Below, piece by piece: positions 1 to 11,610 of a stretch of DNA of 64,000 nt. A program made the position numbers and the translations under genes. Below the pieces are notes generated by a model. It did not search any database. It was not told where the DNA came from and saw only the letters and a list, made by a program, of their open reading frames with translations. Position 1 is the first letter of the stretch. Each line of letters begins with the position of its first letter. The stretch is from contig JADLSH010000184.1 of the NCBI GenBank assembly GCA_016169945.1, forward strand, positions 3,410,001 through 3,474,000. The letters are read 5' to 3'. This DNA is from Trachythela sp. YZ-2020. Lineage: Eukaryota; Cnidaria; Anthozoa; Malacalcyonacea; Clavulariidae.

Positions 1-337
1 CTTGAATTGACTCTTACACAAAGCGTCATGTACAATAGCCTATTTAATTAGAGGTTGTGTGTAAAAATCAATTGCAAAGCAAAAGTATATCAAACGTACG
101 ATAATTACTGTTTTTCATTGTGGGAAAATGTTTCTAAGCTGAATCCCTAAGCATGTAATGAGTTGGAAGCAAGTACATGTATATGAGATGTTGGAAGCAA
201 GTACTAAATAGGGCGTGGCGTTCTGCTAAATTCAGATATCGTCTCTTAATATTTTCTATTGCAGTTGGCAATATCGTTGCCTTTTGGAAAATAATAAGAA
301 AATAAACTATAATAACCATGAAAGGCCGAATTCTTAC

Positions 338-462
338 CGTGCCTTTGCCTTTGGATTTACTTTCACCTCTGACTGATGTAATGTCAACCAAAAAGACACA
401 GAACAAGAAAATCACAAATTTGCAATCCATCTCAAACAGTGTGACCGAATGCTTCTCAATTC
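338..462 (-). CDS. CTHRC1-like gene A, exon 1 (signal peptide exon; rest lies left of window)
   Basis: Coding starts at the ATG at 430 and runs down to 338, giving 31 codons beginning MDCKFVIFLFCVFLVDITSV. A short charged start, a hydrophobic core and RGESKSKGKG follow the pattern of a secretory signal peptide. A 5-prime splice site (ACG|GTAAGA) closes the exon in phase 0. About 32 nt of leader precede the ATG, bounded by an acceptor (TTGCAG|GAATTG) at 462/463. By analogy with gene D, the exon should splice to a collagen exon and a C-terminal exon at coordinates below 1. It is nearly identical to the exon at 22144-22236. Whether the full gene is intact cannot be seen. Confidence 0.75.
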
Positions 463-690
463 CTGCAATTGTAACAAGAAAACCGCAAATTAAATTCCCG
501 CTTTGAAAAGAAAGCTATAGCAATACTAAAGTCTCAAAAGCAGCGAAGAGTTAAAAACCCACCTCGATCTTAAAAAGAAATAAGATATAGGTTTTTTGGT
601 CCACCAAATTTCTTGTTAAACTTCAACCGCTCACTGTCAAACATTGGACTCATCTGACTGACAAACTTGCAAAACCCGGTATATAACTGC
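463..690 (-). promoter_or_regulatory. Core promoter, leader exon and leader intron of gene A
   Basis: Reading the minus strand, a TATATA box lies at 685-680. A leader segment of roughly 90 nt ends at the donor TCGAG|GTGGGT (563/562), and a 100-nt intron (562-463) ends in TTGCAG. The same arrangement recurs before exon 1 of A-prime (TATA 22488-22483, donor 22365/22364) and gene C (TATA 36534-36529, donor 36429/36428), which supports function. The start site near 655 is inferred from TATA spacing only. Confidence 0.55.
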
Positions 691-3600
691 TTCTGTATTG
701 ATAAGACAAATGATTAAAACAATGCCTTATTTCAATGTAACATACGTCGTTTCAGCGCCGACCTGATCTCTCACAGTGTGCTATAGTCTATAGATAAAAA
801 CATTCCAAAATATAAATGCTTAACATAATTACATATTTAGCAGCTTGTAATTACAGCTAACTATAAGTTCTTTGTGTGTTTGCATGGCGTTAAATATAAT
901 TTGGAAGCGTTTGTTTCTGTACAACACAGTGCACGTTTATGTATTATTGCAACACTTGTATCCAGTAAATCCGACAGCCCCGATTTTCATCGGCGCCTAT
1001 AATAGCACTGATGAAATTTTGCAATAATACGTAGAACCAAAGTAAATTGAATTATTCTGCTGGGCAATACCTTCTAGCTCTATTTTTAAATAACAGGAAG
1101 TTCTAGAATATGTACCTCGTTTCAGCTCCGACCTGACCTCTTACTGTGTGCAATAGATAAGGATTCTGTATATATCTTTGATACAAGTATCTTTGAACAT
1201 AATTTATGTAACATGATGTAAAAAGTATTTTAACAAATTGTCAAACAACTTAAAGCCCAATACCTTATGCACTCAATGCATGATATACATGCCCGGCACT
1301 GTTGCATGTGGTGCACGTGATCTCACTGTCCTTGTTCAAAAAAAGCCATGCAAAATACTAACTATATCAACAACATGGATTAATATCTAACTGCAATATG
1401 TAATCGATCTATTTTAAAGCAAGAAAATTATTGACTTTAAATTCTGAGGAAAGTTTAACTAAAGAGTAAGAAAAATAAAAACGGAGCGAATAAATTATTT
1501 TACGGTCCACTATTGTCTAGTTAATTTTTGTTGTGAATACTCTTTTTCATTGATTTAGAAATATAAATGCCTTGCTCTCCTAAATATTTTTTCTATTAAA
1601 ACAGTTGGCATAACTGTGTCAAAACTGTACAAATCCGTCGACGACGTTTGCCAGCTAGGAGGTTAGTAGCTAGTTCGTTATAACGTGACAAAGCCCTCAA
1701 AACGTTGGAGTATATTATCTTTAATACACTGAGTCATTCTCAGGTATAGGTACAACGCACAATTTGAAAAACACTGTTAGGCCTACAGTAGCTATAAGTA
1801 GCACACTTTGTAAGCACAAATCGCAAAGATCCTGCTTGCTTCTGCCCTGAATGTTGGATAGTGTTATTCAACGGAATGCGAGTATATATGTCACGATGTT
1901 ATAATTCACATGCAGGATAAGTGTTTTAGGTATAGTTGTATATATATTACGTCAATTCTATATACTTTACACTCAATTTATAGATCAGACAAAGCTTTTG
2001 ATCAAGTCGATCGACTATAATAGCACTAGCTGATGAAGCTTTGAATGTTGCAAGTTGTTAATTATACAGTATTGCATCTTGTCATAAATCTTGTCATGAT
2101 ACCTCCAAATTCTGGATCAGATTTGGTAAGACTAAGACATTGGAACGAAAGTATATTTGAATTGGTTTTTTCATGCAGCAATACTTTCTAACTCTATTTT
2201 TAAATAAATAACAGAAAGTTGTAGAGCATGTACCTCGTTTCAGCTCCGACCTGACCTCTCACTGCATATAAAAGGCCATATAAACAGATTTTGTATATTC
2301 CAAAATAACATTTCACAGTAGAAATACTCATGAACGACAAATATCTTTGATAGCATTAAAACGTAATTTATATAGCTAACATGTAAAATATTTTAAACAA
2401 ATTGTCAAACAACTTAAAGCCCAATACTTTATGCACTCAATGCATGACATACAAGCCTGCTGTTGCATGTGGTTATCTCATTGTCCTTGTTCAAAAGCCA
2501 TGCAAAATGAAAACTAACGACAACATGGATTAATATCTAACTGCAATGCGTAATTTATTTTAAAGCAAAAAAATCATTGACTTTAGTTGAACTAAAAAGT
2601 TCGAGTGAATACAAGGCTGATACAATTCTGTTACGGTCTACTATTGTCTACATACTCTATTCTAGGCTATTCTACTGATTTACAAATATAAAATGTATGC
2701 CTTGCTCTCATAAATTTTTTTTCCATTAATACAATTGACATAAATGTGTCAAAACTGTATCACTTCGTCGACGAAGTTTGTCAGCTAGGAGGTTAGTTAG
2801 GAGTTCGTTAGAACCTGACGAAGTCCTCAAAAACGTCGGGGTACCTTTAATATGCTGAGACTGAGTCATTCTCAGGAAGGTACAACGCACGATTTGACTG
2901 ACACTGCATGTATAGCTATAATTAGCACACTTTTTAAGCCCAAATTGCAAAAGATAGCAAATTTCCCAACGAAAGAGTTGACTGTTGATTTAATTAAAGA
3001 ATGCCAAATTTCACTTCGCAAAGAATATACTTTATACTCAATTTATAGATCAGACAAAGCTTTTGATCAAGTCGATCCGACTATAATAACACTGATGAAG
3101 CTTTGGATGTTGCAAATTGTTAATTATTCAGTCATTGCATAATCAGTCATAAATTTGGTCATGATATCTCCAAATTGTGGATCAGCTTTGGTATTGGAAC
3201 CAAAGTATATTGAATTGTTTTTTTCAGCAATATACTTTCTATTCCTATTTTTGAATAAATAACAGGAAGTTCTAGAGCATCGGTATACCTAGTCGTTTCA
3301 GCTCCGACCTGACCTCTCACTGCGTACGACGCCATACAAACGGATTCTGCATATTTCAAAACAACATTTATATTTCATAGTAGAAATACTCATGAACGAC
3401 AAATATCTTTGATAGCAAGTATCTATGAACGTAACTTATCTAACATGTAAAAAGTATTTTAAACAATGCCCAATACTTCAGTTATGCACTCAATACATAA
3501 TATACATGCAAATTTGTAAAATTAAGTCTGATACTCAGGTTAGCCCGCTGTTACATGTGGCGATCTCATTGTTCTTGTTCAAAAGCCATGCAAAATACTA

Positions 3601-4971
3601 ACTAACGACAACATGGATTAATATTTAACTGCAATGCGTACATTATTTTAAAGCAAGAAAATCGTTGACTTTAGAGGACTCTGAGGAAAGTTTAACTACA
3701 AAGTTCGAAGTATGGAAACGGAGTGAAAACAAGGCTGATACAATTCTGTTACGGTCTACTATTGTCTATTTAATATTTGTTGTCAATACTCTATTCTTGA
3801 CTTGCACGTATTTGCACGTATTTGCGTTCAAAATTAGCCGACTCAGTGCGTCGTTTGCAAAATTTAGACTAAAATCATCTCAAAATGTTTTCGAAACCTC
3901 GAGAGTCGAAAATTCATCATAATAAACACCTATTACAAATCATTATCATCATACATACTTACAAACAAAATCATTTTATATTTAGCACTCACTTAATCTT
4001 GTGTATAGCGACATATACTGAACCGGGGTAACGGACCTAAAATTCGATAAAACTTGAAAATATCAAGACTTCGTTCATGCACACGAGACTGCATGGATTT
4101 ATATACCATTAAATTCGGTCCCTTTAAATTCGCCAGAATATTAGCTCATTTCAAATGCGCTCAACGCGAGACTAGCGCTCAAGAAATACAAAATACACGG
4201 CAGAGTTATTTATCAACTGTGCCGTCTACAACAATAGGGAGCTCGAGCTGGGAAACACAACTGCAACGTCAATGAAAACCTGCATTACTCTAGAGACAGG
4301 CGACAATAAATTGTATTCCCTTGAGTAATCCAGTACGGTGTTCTTGTTCAAACTACCACATTATTTACTTCGTTTCTACTTCTCATGGACATAACTGCCC
4401 CGACACTTATAATATTCGAAGTCGTTTGGGCCAATTGGGGTGTTTTATGTGAATTCACTGACTAGTGCTAGTTAAGGCTGGTTTAAATGAGAGATAAATA
4501 CTTTTAAGAAACAAATAAAGTTTAGTAATGTATGCTTTTTTTCGCGGAATGCAAAAATGCAAGTAATTTTGTTTTATGGCCGTTTATTGCCGTTCTAACT
4601 TCGCAAACTCACTAATTACAATTAGAACAAAACGGCAGACGAACATAAACACAGCGTGAGCACTGATTACGCTACAGGTGTGAAAAACGTAACTAAATAG
4701 TTACCTGTTCATTGTTTTGACTGAAAAACTGAAATTTTCCTAAATTTTTCGTCGGAAACTTACTGTCAACGACTACATACTTATTCTGTATTCTTCGGCA
4801 AATGACGATCACGCGTTCGGAGCGAAATAATTTGAATTTGGCTCGCATGCAAGTAAAACCCCAAATATGATTGCTCCAAACCTCCAATGCTATAAACGTC
4901 ATAATGATATGCACTCAAACGTTCAATATTACTGCCTGTTTATCAGTTAAATAGCCAATGTGTCACCATCT
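691..4971. repeat. Tandem ~1.1 kb modules upstream of gene A
   Basis: A landmark CGTTTCAGCTCCGACCTGAC (with variants) recurs at 748, 1118, 2235 and 3294. Each is followed or preceded by the same companions: an AACATGGATTAATAT motif, a GATCAGACAAAGCTT motif and a CTGACGAAG...CGTCGGGG hairpin-like motif. Spacing between the later landmarks is about 1117 and 1059 bases. Part of the module overlaps the upstream region of the gene A promoter. I see no convincing coding exon; open frames at 2726-2950, 3159-3359 and 3665-3922 are shared with paralogous copies but look unconstrained. Confidence 0.7.
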
Positions 4972-5814
4972 TTATAGGCCGTAGGATGAGCATCCAAAAG
5001 ATGCTTAGAAAACGGATTCCGTTGCACCCCTCGTGGAACTACATAATTTTCACATGAATCAATAGATAAAAACTTACTTTATCAGAATCCGTTGCTCCCC
5101 AAGCGAAACAGGTGCACAATTGACAAAAAAAATCCCTCCAAAGTTTGCTATTTTCGCGCTTCGAAATATTCGAACCGCCATTGTTTTGGTAACAAATACG
5201 CATGCGCATATCAGCCAAACTCGCACTGCGCATGCGCACAAACACGCACATGCTTCGAAGTGGAAACACGCATAGTTATGCAAAACAATCATGGCTGAAG
5301 ATATTTATAAAACTCGAATATCCTCATGTTTTATGCATTTTGATGGCGTTACGGAGCAACTTTGCAAAGTTACACGCCAAAGGCTTAAGAAATTTCTTGA
5401 GTGTAGGTCTAAATGGGCCAAACTTAAATGTCAACAAGCTGAAATAGCTACGAAATCGTACGAGAACATCGATGAGGGATCTGTCAATTGAGTATTGACT
5501 CAATTCATAGATGGAGAAGTACCCTGACAGCATTAACTTAGAATGGTACCATCATGAAATGCTGGAAGAGATTTTGTGATGAAGAGAAGATCCGTAGACA
5601 ACAGAGAAAAGAAGAAACTTCTACCGAAGAACCACATGTGGCAGTGGAGCCAATAGAACCAAGGCGAAAAATTACACGTCAATCAGTCGCAGAAGCTAAT
5701 AAGACTCTGTCTAAAAGAAACGAGCATGTACTCCCAGAGATATGTATTATTTGTGGAAGAGACGCCTCTTGGTTCCCACTAGGCAAGGTATGGCCATTTT
5801 GATAGGTATAATGC

Positions 5815-6488
5815 CAGTCAAATCCAAACGTGCCCATCCCCCCCGGGCCACCGTGGGCCATTTGACACTTTGGCTCCTCCCTGGGGTGGGGGATTTGAAA
5901 GCTAATGTTAGCCCGGGGGTAAGGCATTAGAAAATATTTTATTTTGAACCTAATAAAACCATTTTGCCAAATAGAAAGACTTCGGCTATGTGGTGCCAGT
6001 GTAGGTAGCATCTATTCAATGAGTTTGGGTCTTTAGGATCAATCTACCTGAAAAATTCCACAAGAACTTTGACGTTTCGAGCCGTTTTTCTGGACTAAGG
6101 GTCTCCTGCTCGAAACGTCATAGTTCTCGTTGCTCAAAGCTCAGACGTAAATTTGGCTTCAATGTTTGCTCCTAACAAAGCATGGTTTGTTCATATGGAC
6201 ACAATGCCAATATATAGCTTTTTAACATTAAAAAATTATTAGTATTTGCTATGTAGTTGTTTTGCCTTGTACCAACATTAAAGTGCTTATATTTTGTAAT
6301 AATATCTGCTTTCAAAAGTGGAAGTGGAGTTCCCCGGGGTGGGAAATTCGCCACTGACTTGTGGCCCCAGCATGGGGCATTTTCACTTGTTTGTGATCCC
6401 CACCGGGGGGCATTAGCACCATTTTTACAAAATTTGTCAAATTCCTGGGGGTTGGCCCGGGGGGGATGGGCACGCTTGGATTTGACTG
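5815..6488. mobile_element. 674-bp non-autonomous TIR element in the intron of the transposon gene
   Basis: The ends are inverted copies of about 37 bp: CAGTCAAATCCAAACGTGCC at 5815 and its complement at 6488, both running into a C-rich/G-rich tract. ATGC flanks both sides (5811-5814 and 6489-6492), a 4-bp target duplication. A short internal inverted motif (GACGTTTCGAGC...GCTCGAAACGTC) sits at about 6071-6120. Its removal would shrink the host intron from 865 to about 187 nt. Confidence 0.75.
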
Positions 6489-6903
6489 ATGCATCATACT
6501 AGCGCAATGTGCACAACATTCTCGGGTTTGGTTTTAAAATATCTTGAATTGTGATCAATTAAGTTTATTTAGGGTAAAGTAGTTTCTAATGCTACAAACG
6601 TGCAACCTTGTTGTTAGCAGATATTTAGTTTAATAATTTTGTTTCACACCAGGTAACTAAGAAGAGAAGAAGAACCCCACTCATGTTGGCAGAAACAATT
6701 GATGCTGGTACAGCTGCCGAGAGAAAGAATGATGAACAGATACTCGTGCAAATCCGGGGGAAAGACTGTGTAGCACTGGAAGTCCGCTATCACAAAGTTT
6801 GCTACTGCCATTAAACAAAATTTCTCACCAGAGAGACGAAGAAGCAATCGGAGACTGAAAGATGTACATCAGTGTATGAGAAGTCTTATGATGTCATCTG
6901 TAA

Positions 6904-7122
6904 GGGGCCATGTCCATATTCAAGTTGCCACGCAAAACGTCAAATTGACGTTTTTATCTAAACCCACCCACCCAGCCTCGAAAATGTCAAGCGTGCCATA
7001 TGTTATATGGTAAGATTTTCTTAAAATATTCATTTTGATACGATAAAAACGCTGAAAAAGTCACAGCATAATAGTTTTGACCCTTGACGTTTGCGTGGCA
7101 ACTTGAATATGGACGTGGCCTC
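6904..7122. mobile_element. 219-bp MITE with TAA target duplication, inserted in an exon
   Basis: The ends pair as inverted repeats of about 35 bp containing GTCCATATTCAAGTTGCCAC. TAA flanks the insertion at 6901-6903 and 7123-7125. Removing it rejoins the exon exactly in frame (VIC|KKVTETE), which is strong evidence of insertion. A TAA 3-bp duplication fits a PIF/Harbinger-type MITE. Confidence 0.85.
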
Positions 7123-7510
7123 TAAGAAAGTAACCGAGACGGAGGTCATTGGAAATAAGCAAATTAAGTATATGAAAGATTTGCTGGAGAAATTTGTTAT
7201 CATTGCTAAGGACACCGAGAATGTGGATGCATCTAGTAAATATAGAGCTTTTAAACTCAAGCAACGACTGATGAAAAGTTATCCCCAACTTGTGTTCTGT
7301 GTACCAAAAATGAGAAATGTTAGTGAGATTGTATATGTGGAAAATTTGGATTCTTCTGAATTGGTTGAGGAACATATGTCAAATAAGTCTGAAAACAACG
7401 ATGAAGACTTTGACGAAGAGAGCTGTACCATTGATGATGATAATCTGAATTCCAACACAGAAACTGAGGGAACTTCTAAATTGTTCCTTGTTATTCTAGA
7501 TAGTGGCTAA

Positions 7511-8479
7511 ATACCAACTTATGTCACAATATAATATATGCAATAGTTCAAATACGAGAAGTAGAACTTTACCAGACAAAAGCCTGGCCAGGACAGCTTA
7601 TTGTAGAATACATGCAATCTCGTTTTGAGTGTAGGCCGTTGGCCAGGATCCAATAAGTGGGATTTTATTGCACTGATGAAAATCTGGGCTCAAGGATGAA
7701 AACATTCCTTTCAATTATAGCCGGTTATGAAGAAATTCGAGTTGGTGCCTGGGACATGTTTCTTTCACAGTTAAAGGTCCTTCACTGGTGCAGTCTGGCT
7801 TCATCAGTTGGAACAGATGGTTGGAAAAGATGGTTGGAACGAATGGAAAAGTTAGTCCAAATCGAAGATTGGTATCCATAGAATATACTTATGCGATGGA
7901 TGGAACGCACAATTCAATATCTTGCATAGTTATTCAACAATACATTAAAGATTCAATCAGAGGTTTTCGTAGGAGTTTATATAAATATCCCTTAATAAAG
8001 CCCGGGACAAACTGGGAAACATTGTTGCGCAAAGATATTTGTCATATTATTTGTCTTACCAATGTTTCAGTATGTCATATTGTCCTACCAGCGTCGGCAA
8101 AAGGAGAAAGAGTGTTTCATCAAATGTTTCTGAATTTGGTAGGAAATATTTTTGCTTTCCAGCAAGCAAATTTTGTTTCTGCAATAAAAGCCAATGTTTC
8201 CAGATGTGGGAATGTTTCTTACGTTTGACCAAGGCTTTAGTTTAGCGAAATATTTAATTTGTTCCTTGATCTTGTGAATTGTATGTATATTTATATATTC
8301 TCCGTCCTATTTGATACAGGTGGGATTTTTTACCTCATACAAATTTGTATAAACAATATTTAATGTGTGTGTATTTATTCGTTAATATTACAAGGATTGA
8401 TCTCTATTGCGTGATTTTATTTTGTTGTTTTTACGGGGGAAATCGGGGAAAACCCACAGGGAAAATCCATTTTTCTGTC
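7511..8479. other. Interior of the TIR element without a recognisable gene
   Basis: Between the end of the broken gene and the right TIR I see only short open frames (7657-7881, 7788-8228, 8039-8245) in overlapping frames with no domain that I recognise. Degraded coding sequence of the element is possible. Confidence 0.4.
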
Positions 8480-8736
8480 TGCGCGTGCGCAGTGCGAGTT
8501 TGGCTGAAATGCGCATGCGTATTTGCTACCAAAACAATGGCGGTTCGAATATTTCGAAGCGTGAAAATAGCAAACTTTGGAGGGATTTTTTTCCCCAATT
8601 GTGCACCTATTTCGCTTGGGGAGCAACGGATTCTGATAAAGTACGTTTTTATCTATTGATTCATGTGAAAATTACGTAGTTCCACGAGGGGTGCAACGGA
8701 ATTGCATCTTTTGGATGCTCATCCTACGGCCTATTA

Positions 8737-9804
8737 ATATTAAAATTCTTAAATTTGAATTCGAAATGAGAATAATTTCAATAAGCAGACAACAACTTTG
8801 TACTCAACTACCAATTATGGAAAAATGCGTTTTGACCGCCAATTTTTCATCGTATCGTATTTGGCAATGTTACAAAAAGATTGATCTTTATTGGTATGAT
8901 TTAGCATGTTGTCGTGCGTTTATTATTTAGTTTATAAATTTAATGGATTACCATTTTTCGATACACCCTGTGTGAAAGGAAAAACAAAAAAGTTCAATTC
9001 CCTTGATCTCATGTGTATTGAAGATTTATAAGTTGGTTCACATGATCCGATTTGTCGGGTCCAATTCTCCTCTTGACAGATGTGATTTACTGGGTTAGCT
9101 GACAAAAGTAAGGCCATTGGCAAGCTCATACTTAGGGAAAAGTGTAGTTGTTGCCATATTTTGTGAAATTACATACTTCAGGAGAAGAATTGGATCCGAT
9201 CTTCAGGTCCAAAGCAAGTGTTACCAGTATACTGATTACACTACATTGGCGTGACTGCGGAATCGTGTTCAGCTGCGCGACAATTGGAGCAAAATTGGGA
9301 TGTCACTATTCGTTCAAAATGGGGTCATGCATGGTGAAATATAGTAGCATAGAATCACGAATCGACAAGAGTTGGGTAACATGCGATCAGAATGCAAAAT
9401 TTGTGATACACCAATGGTTGGTCACTTGGGTGTACGCTGATAAGAGATTGCTCTTGCCAGCGGTTTAGTCAGAACTCACCGAGCAAGCCAATATATTCAA
9501 AGATAGGGTTGGATAACTTTGAAATCTTTCTGTCTTTGATGACTATTATATTACGTTTGTATATATGTTTAATATCATTGATAGTTTTCTACTACAAACT
9601 GTTATAGAATATTTTTAACATTAATAATCTAGTCTATCCCAAATCCCCTGTTGATGCCGATTATTACGTTGTTCATGTTGATTTCAATCTAAATTAAAGT
9701 TGTACTAATGTTTACAAAAATTGTTAGTATCCCATGTACCACGGGGACATGCGCTTATCTATTAATAGGATGCGCCTTACTAACTGGAATAACAATTAAT
9801 TTTT
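8737..9804. repeat. Conserved 3-prime flank of the CTHRC1-like last exon
   Basis: Matches 28590-29660, 33220-34000 and, more weakly, 46100-46550, in each case leading to a CTHRC1-like last exon (at 46 kb a fold-back separates them). The conservation reflects shared duplication. No gene is supported; the open frame 9148-9468 changes length and sequence between copies. Confidence 0.65.
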
Positions 9805-10152
9805 TTACAGTTGAGGAGGTGGTACTTCTTCTATCACAATACGAGACATCGAATTCCAACCAGTATGACCATTACCAACACTATAACTTGGACATTTGCC
9901 AATCCAAAATCCAACGCGTACATGACCCTTAGGAACCTGGTTACAGTAGCCCTCAATACGATTGTGGCGATGTGTTGCATAGTTGATCGATCGAACCCAA
10001 ATAACTGCATCAATAGTGCCTGGTTTTGTACATTCTGCGCCGTCAAATGTTAAATACCATCGATTGCATAAACCATTGCTGGACGAATATAGGTTTCCTT
10101 CGTAAAACACACGTAGAGATGTGTTGTCATATTTCTTGTTGAAAATACAGTT
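9805..10152 (-). CDS. CTHRC1-like C-terminal exon (gene B), intact, no collagen exon nearby
   Basis: The 116-codon exon (stop included) begins after an acceptor (TATATAG|AACTGT, 10152/10153) in phase 0. It opens NCIFNKKYDNTSLRVFYEGN and ends TGWNSMSRIVIEEVPPPQL. The CNRWYLTFDGAEC, EGYCNQVPKG, VGFWIGKCPSY and TGWNSMSRIVIEE segments match what I know of the CTHRC1 globular domain, including its spaced cysteines. No Gly-X-Y exon is visible between here and the next upstream signal exon at 22144. Either exon 2 was lost when minisatellite, LINE and other DNA accumulated, or this is an orphan exon. The frame itself is open and well conserved with genes C and D. Confidence 0.8.
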   Translation of the reverse strand, partial: NCIFNKKYDNTSLRVFYEGNLYSSSNGLCNRWYLTFDGAECTKPGTIDAVIWVRSINYATHRHNRIEGYCNQVPKGHVRVGFWIGKCPSYSVGNGHTGWNSMSRIVIEEVPPPQL

Positions 10153-11610
10153 CTATATAAGAAGAGTTGATGTTATATCAGGTGGATTTACAGGAGGGTG
10201 CAAGGAGGTTGGCTCTTTCCCTCAACCATCTAATAATAATCTGTCATATGAATTATGGCCCTTTTGCATGTAATGGTTGTGTTGGCGCATGCTTCTAGCA
10301 TCAAATTTAAATTTGCACCCTCACGACCCTAACTAATGGAGGAGACAAGCCAGTGTGGGACATTCAATTTCTCGATTCAACGAGTCACTCAATTGCGCTA
10401 CCCAAGAGTAGTTGGTGTGACTTAAGCCGGATTTCCACTAGGCGGAATTTTTCTTTGTCTTTTCTAATTAGTTCCACCCGAGAAATCCGCCTAATTTACA
10501 AAGTGTTCAAGTGTATATTTAGTAAAGCCTATACAAGCGAGATTTACAAACATTGTCGTTTTGGCGTTAGAAACATAAATATTTTGATGCATTTGTTGCT
10601 AATGAAAACTAAAAACACAATAGCTTAACTCATTAAGGGATTAAGTCAAAAGGCTTGTTTGGGCGAAAACAATAATTAGGCTGAACCATCACAATAGCCA
10701 TATAATTTCCCAAGCGTTGTGTTCCAAACACAGTCCGTTTCGACAACGAGTAAATATATTCTCATTTCTAATATCACCTTATACGAAACGGCTTAGACAA
10801 CTAATATAGCGACGCTTAACCTAGTAAAATATTATTGCCTTATGCGAAGTAATAACAAGCAGAAATATAGCTTTCTAAAACGAGAAGATCTTAAAGTTTG
10901 TCGACATAGTAAGCGTTGTTTAGGTCTTATAGAGCAATACAAATATATGTTTGCCAAGCGATTGTATAAACATAGTTCTTACAGGGATTTATACCTTACA
11001 AAGTTTCAAGCGTTTTAGATGTAGCAGAGTGGGAAAAGCAGTGATTTTTAAGCCAGATTTACAAGCATATACAAACATTGTATATAAACATTTAGCGCTT
11101 GTTAGGTAATTACGGGCAATTAAGATTTTCTAGCTTAAAAATTTGAATAAATTTAGAATATATTATTATAGGACGGGGAAATATTGTACAATGTACATAC
11201 AACACACACAGAATTGATTATAATTTCTTTTACAGCGTTAGTAAGGTCTGCTCCTAAGAGCATATCGTTTAGGTGTCTTTTGTATCTTTTCTTATCATAT
11301 TTTTTGTCTGTCTTCGGGGGATAATCTTGCAATTGCTAAATCTTAAGGTCTCCAATCTGAAATCTACCCAATATTAAATATATTTTTAACAAAGTAAATA
11401 AGGTCTGCTCTGGGTCTGCTTCTAAGAGCGTATTATTCTTAAACTCCATCACTCGCTTGGGAGTATATATTGTCCGAGTCAACCTCATAGCTTTTTCACC
11501 TTTTAACAATAACTTTGCATTTCCTTAACCCATACCGAGCAAGCATATCTCGGATATACTTGTTAGCTAACCCAATTTCTATGACTATGACTATCAGCCA
11601 AGCTCGAAGA
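10153..11610. other. AT-rich DNA without a recognisable gene
   Basis: The first ~50 bases resemble the intron beside exon 3 in genes C and D. Beyond about 10200 the similarity ends. I see no collagen exon, no long open frame and no clear TIR pair. Confidence 0.5.

Larger units (their letters stand above)
5291..7510 (+). pseudogene. Broken zinc-finger-like gene carried inside the TIR element
   Basis: The reading starts MAEDIYKTRISSCFMHFDGV (5291), hits TGA at 5489, and then continues in pieces through two frame changes (LTQFIDGE, YPDSINLEWYHHE, CWKRFCDEEKIRRQQ) into the frame at 5554-5787. A donor AAG|GTATGG (5787/5788) and an acceptor ACACCAG|GTAACT (6652/6653) define a phase-0 intron. Exon 2 reads VTKKRRRTPLMLAETIDAG, then KDCVALEVRYHKVCYCH, an in-frame TAA and TKFL. 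It is then split by a 219-bp element at 6904-7122 and resumes in frame (KKVTETEVIGNKQIKY) to a TAG ending at 7510. His/Cys pairs (WYHHE-C, CIICG, RYHKVCY) suggest zinc binding. I do not know its function; it could be an element-encoded protein or a captured host gene. Confidence 0.6.
4975..8733. mobile_element. 3.76-kb DNA transposon with ~260-bp TIRs and TTA target duplication
   Basis: 4975-5240 and 8480-8733 are inverted copies of each other, starting TAGGCCGTAGGATGAGCATC at each end, with only scattered differences. The flanks carry TTA at 4972-4974 and 8734-8736. The paralogous segments at about 28580 and 33215 read straight through (ACCATCTTTAATATTAAAAT), so they are natural empty sites. 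A 3-bp TTA duplication is usual for PIF/Harbinger elements; Academ-type elements also make 3-4-bp duplications. Inside are a broken plus-strand gene (5291-7510) and two nested inverted-repeat elements. Since the empty copies exist, insertion probably postdates the segmental duplication. The superfamily is not settled because the gene inside is not a transposase I recognise. Confidence 0.85.
1..10190. repeat. Segmental duplication, copy 1 of 3
   Basis: Aligns by eye with 21817-29742 and 29743-34430 over most of its length, apart from the element at 4975-8733. It runs from the first exon of one CTHRC1-like gene (338-430), through tandem ~1.1 kb modules, to the last exon of the next gene (9805-10152). 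Short ORFs here recur in the other copies but differ by many replacement changes and lack domains, so I treat them as non-coding. The divergence looks like a few percent (not computed). Confidence 0.85.

Noticed and set aside
2800..2850. Hammerhead core at CTGACGAAG...CGTCGGGG
   Set aside because: The GAAAC element is missing and the motif looks like a common hairpin repeat.
3159..3359. Minus frame shared with 26278-26520 and 31376-31576
   Set aside because: Start differs between copies and changes are not biased to synonymous sites; it lies in the repeated module.
3665..3922. 85-codon frame also present at 26783-27040 and 31881-32117
   Set aside because: Conservation follows from recent duplication. 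Differences are mostly replacement changes and one copy has a deletion; no domain.
8407..8679. Open frames with MAVRIFRS in the right TIR and mirrored frames in the left TIR
   Set aside because: They arise from the TIR itself, occur in both orientations and overlap in several frames.
9148..9468. 106-codon plus frame, also at 28969 and 33361
   Set aside because: Start, end and frame vary among copies; it is the shared 3-prime flank of the CTHRC1-like exon.
9811..10053. Plus and alternate minus frames over the CTHRC1-like exon, also at 34012 and 48872
   Set aside because: Shadows of the real minus-strand exon.
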